7,204 bases of DNA from DATIXD01 sp035518875 (GTDB lineage Bacteria; Pseudomonadota; Gammaproteobacteria; Methylococcales; Methylococcaceae). The DNA lies in NCBI GenBank assembly GCA_035518875.1, contig DATIXD010000021.1, forward strand, positions 1 through 7,204, written 5' to 3'. Below the pieces are notes generated by a model. It did not search any database. It had not been told where the DNA came from and worked only from the letters and a program-made list of their open reading frames with translations. This document shows positions 5,232 to 7,204 of the stretch, in pieces. Numbering within the stretch: position 1 is the first letter of the stretch; each line of letters begins with the position of its first letter. A program made the position numbers and the translations under genes.

Positions 5232-7204
5232 TTAAGGGGCCACCGTCGATTTCCTCGGCGCTTCCCGGCTCAGGCGATATTCCTCGAAAATGCCGGTCAG
5301 CTTGCGGCGGAATTCGTTGGCCACCGTAGTGACATCGCGCCTTTTTTCAACGACGCGCGGTGTAAGCAGCACCACGAGTTCCGTTCGAAGGACGTTCTTT
5401 GTGGTACTGCCGAATAACCACCCCAGGCCCGGTATTTTGTTGAGCCAGGGTATGCCGGTTTCGTCGCGGGTGTCCCTATTCTGGATCAACCCCCCCAAGG
5501 CGAGGGTATCGCCGTCGTTGACCGCCACCTGGCTCTGGATTATGCGCTGGGCAAACTGGAATAAGGGGGCGTTACCAGTACCAGTCGAACTCTGCAGCTG
5601 GGTAGGTACGCTCGTTGCCTGGGCGATATCCATGATTACCAGGCCTCCGGAATTGACCCTCGGCCTTACCTTCAAGATGACGCCGCTTTCCACATACTGA
5701 ATGCTGGGTGATGACACTGCACCAGTAGTGGTGATAATACCCCCACCCGACGAGGTGGGCACCTTATCGCCGACGTTGATATTGGCTTCCTGATTGTTCA
5801 GGACCATCAGTGAGGGGGAGGAGACGACATTGACCTTATTATCGTTGGCCAAGGCGGTGAGGAGCACCTTGATATCCTTGCCGGCAAAGGCGTAGGCAAA
5901 CCCTCCGGGGCCGGATCCGGTAATCGCTATATTTTTGATTTTATCTAACAACCCACTGGTGCCCGCCAACGCCTCTGCACTACTGCCCTGGTTAAACAGC
6001 CATTTGATTCCATACTCTAATTTCCCGGTCAACGTGACTTCCGCGATGGTCGCATCGATCAAAACCTGCAGGGGCAGCACGTCCAGTTCCTTGATGACGG
6101 CTTCGATGTCCTTGTAGTCCTGGGCTTTGGCGAAAATGATGAGGGCATTGTTGGCCGGGTCGGCGACGATGCGTCGGTCGTTGCCGAGTTCGGCCACTAC
6201 CGACCCGCGGGGGCCTGCACGGCCGGAAGTTGTCCCACCCAGTGTTCCACCAGCCATACCGCCACCGAGGCCGCCCGTGGAAGATGCGCCCGTCCCGATC
6301 TGGCTGCCGCCCGTTGTGCCCGTGCCAGTCGTCGTGCCGCCGATACCCTGGTCCTCAACCTGGTAGGTGCCCATCCCTCCGCTGTACGCGCCGGTTCCGG
6401 TCCCGCCAAACGCACCGCCAGTCCCGCCAAACGCACCGCCAGTCCCGCCAAACGCACCGCCAGTCCCGCCAAACGCACCGGCGGTCCCGCCAAACGCGCC
6501 GCCGCTGATCGCCGCGCCGGTCAAACCGGGCGCGAGCTGTGCCGCGGGCGTTCCGCGGGCTGCGGCGGCGCCGCCGAAAATTTGCGAGAGGGTTTGCGCC
6601 AGTTGCACGGCGTCGACGTTCTGGACGCGATACACGTGCATGTTGCCGGTGGCCTTTCCCGTGTCGTAACGGTCCAGGCGTTCGATCCAGCTTTCCACCT
6701 CGTCGAGGTAGCGCGGCTGGGGTGACACTACCAAAATCGCGTTGAGACGCTGGATGGGCAGAAGGCGCAGCATGCCGGCCAGGGGCCCCTTGACAATGTC
6801 TCCCAACAGTTTGTCCAGTTCCTGGACTATGGTGGCAGCATCGACGTTTTTCAGTGGGTAAATCCCCACCGTCATGCCGCGCATAAAATCCACGTCGAAC
6901 AGGCGGATGGTTTCGATCGCGCTCTCGAGTTCTTCCGAACTGCCCGCCAGCATCAGCAAGTTCCTGATTTCGTCGGCGCGGACAACGGACTTGGGCGGCA
7001 TCAGGGGTTCGATCACTTTCTGCATGTCCTTGACGCTCACATAGCGCAACGGCACCACCCGCAGCTGGTAGCCGACCGGCAGACTCTGCCCGGCCAGTCC
7101 CAGCCGCGCGCCCGGCGTCGCCATGACGGCGCCACCTTCGGGTTCGATCCGGTAGATCGGGCCATCTTTGATCAGCGCCGCGCCATTGGTCTGGAGTAGC
7201 ATCT
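5232..7204 (-). CDS. gspD: Type II secretion system secretin GspD, 5'-truncated by the window edge
   Basis: Outer-membrane pore subunit of the type II secretion system (secretin). The frame is open to the window edge; the ATG at 7202 lies within the gene, and the signal peptide and N0 domain are missing. Numbering from that ATG (656 aa): N1 about 46-106 (VVPLRYVSVKDMQKVIEPLM), N2 about 112-178 (GIYPLKNVDAATIVQELDKL ... LNAILVVSPQ), N3 about 188-376, split by a Gly/Thr/Ser-rich insert at about 210-333, then the secretin barrel domain about 377-618. The barrel includes SSPSLMVLNNQEANINVGDK, VPTSSGGG and the C-terminal signature PWLNKIPGLGWLFGS ... LRTELVVLLTPRVV. A basic tail of about 38 residues follows. 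GspD multimers normally have about 12-15 subunits. The glycine-rich insert lies where the N3 loop of GspD occurs but is much longer than in E. coli. gspD faces the convergent pgi, so it ends its transcription unit, as xpsD does in Xps-type clusters. Confidence 0.93.
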   Translation of the reverse strand, partial: MLLQTNGAALIKDGPIYRIEPEGGAVMATPGARLGLAGQSLPVGYQLRVVPLRYVSVKDMQKVIEPLMPPKSVVRADEIRNLLMLAGSSEELESAIETIRLFDVDFMRGMTVGIYPLKNVDAATIVQELDKLLGDIVKGPLAGMLRLLPIQRLNAILVVSPQPRYLDEVESWIERLDRYDTGKATGNMHVYRVQNVDAVQLAQTLSQIFGGAAAARGTPAAQLAPGLTGAAISGGAFGGTAGAFGGTGGAFGGTGGAFGGTGGAFGGTGTGAYSGGMGTYQVEDQGIGGTTTGTGTTGGSQIGTGASSTGGLGGGMAGGTLGGTTSGRAGPRGSVVAELGNDRRIVADPANNALIIFAKAQDYKDIEAVIKELDVLPLQVLIDATIAEVTLTGKLEYGIKWLFNQGSSAEALAGTSGLLDKIKNIAITGSGPGGFAYAFAGKDIKVLLTALANDNKVNVVSSPSLMVLNNQEANINVGDKVPTSSGGGIITTTGAVSSPSIQYVESGVILKVRPRVNSGGLVIMDIAQATSVPTQLQSSTGTGNAPLFQFAQRIIQSQVAVNDGDTLALGGLIQNRDTRDETGIPWLNKIPGLGWLFGSTTKNVLRTELVVLLTPRVVEKRRDVTTVANEFRRKLTGIFEEYRLSREAPRKSTVAP
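6400..6504 (-). repeat. Five 21-bp tandem repeats inside gspD
   Basis: Five head-to-tail units of 21 bp, each beginning GTCCCGCCAAACGC on the plus strand, start at 6400, 6421, 6442, 6463 and 6484. The first three are identical. The fourth differs only in its last three bases (GCG instead of CCA), and the fifth has two substitutions. The unit is a multiple of three, so each copy adds seven residues (GAFGGT plus Gly or Ala) to the N3 insert without a frameshift. The near-identity suggests recent expansion by slippage or recombination. It has no spacers and is not a CRISPR array. Confidence 0.95.

Noticed and set aside
5111..5329. A 72-codon plus-strand frame after pgi.
   Set aside because: It runs through the palindrome cluster and antisense into the 3' end of gspD. 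It has no ribosome binding site and no recognisable domain.
6400..6504. Regular tandem repeats that could suggest a CRISPR array.
   Set aside because: The units are contiguous with no spacers and are in frame within gspD, so they are a coding minisatellite.

Overview
The window is about 7.2 kb of GC-rich, tightly packed bacterial chromosome. It carries housekeeping metabolic genes, the 3' part of a type II secretion gene and one broken small gene. The protein sequences are proteobacterial. Pgi follows the Escherichia coli protein closely along its length, and gspD, argH and the fructosamine kinase also look gammaproteobacterial. I favour a gammaproteobacterium of the Methylococcales/Chromatiales kind, but the family-level guess is weak and rests on overall impression. 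I see no transposase, phage gene, tRNA, rRNA or CRISPR array.

Layout. On the minus strand, reading from about 3310 down to 8: a TATAAT -10 box, argH (argininosuccinate lyase), a histidine phosphatase gene whose TTG start overlaps the argH stop, a short spacer with an inverted repeat, a frameshifted hicB-like antitoxin gene, and a fructosamine kinase family gene. On the plus strand, divergent from argH across a 142-bp gap, is pgi (glucose-6-phosphate isomerase). A 178-bp convergent gap packed with inverted repeats follows. The last 2 kb hold the 3' part of gspD (type II secretion secretin) on the minus strand; its 5' end lies beyond the window.

How the genes relate. ArgH performs the last step of arginine synthesis and Pgi links glucose-6-phosphate and fructose-6-phosphate. 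The fructosamine kinase probably repairs sugar-damaged amines. The histidine phosphatase is probably translationally coupled to argH, but its substrate cannot be read from the sequence. GspD would form the outer-membrane pore of a type II secretion system. With gspD facing a convergent gene it must be the last gene of its transcription unit, as in Xps-type clusters.

Most interesting points: (1) a hicB-like gene disrupted by a 4-bp tandem duplication (GGAT GGAT on the coding strand) whose removal restores a canonical HicB sequence, with no hicA beside it; (2) five 21-bp tandem repeats in gspD, three of them identical, encoding Gly-Ala-Phe-Gly-Gly-Thr units inside a roughly 125-residue low-complexity insert in the N3 domain; (3) a P-loop cysteine in the fructosamine kinase at the position of the redox-switch cysteine of eukaryotic FN3K; (4) palindrome clusters in the pgi/gspD gap and next to hicB. 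I did not find a clear new multi-gene system.
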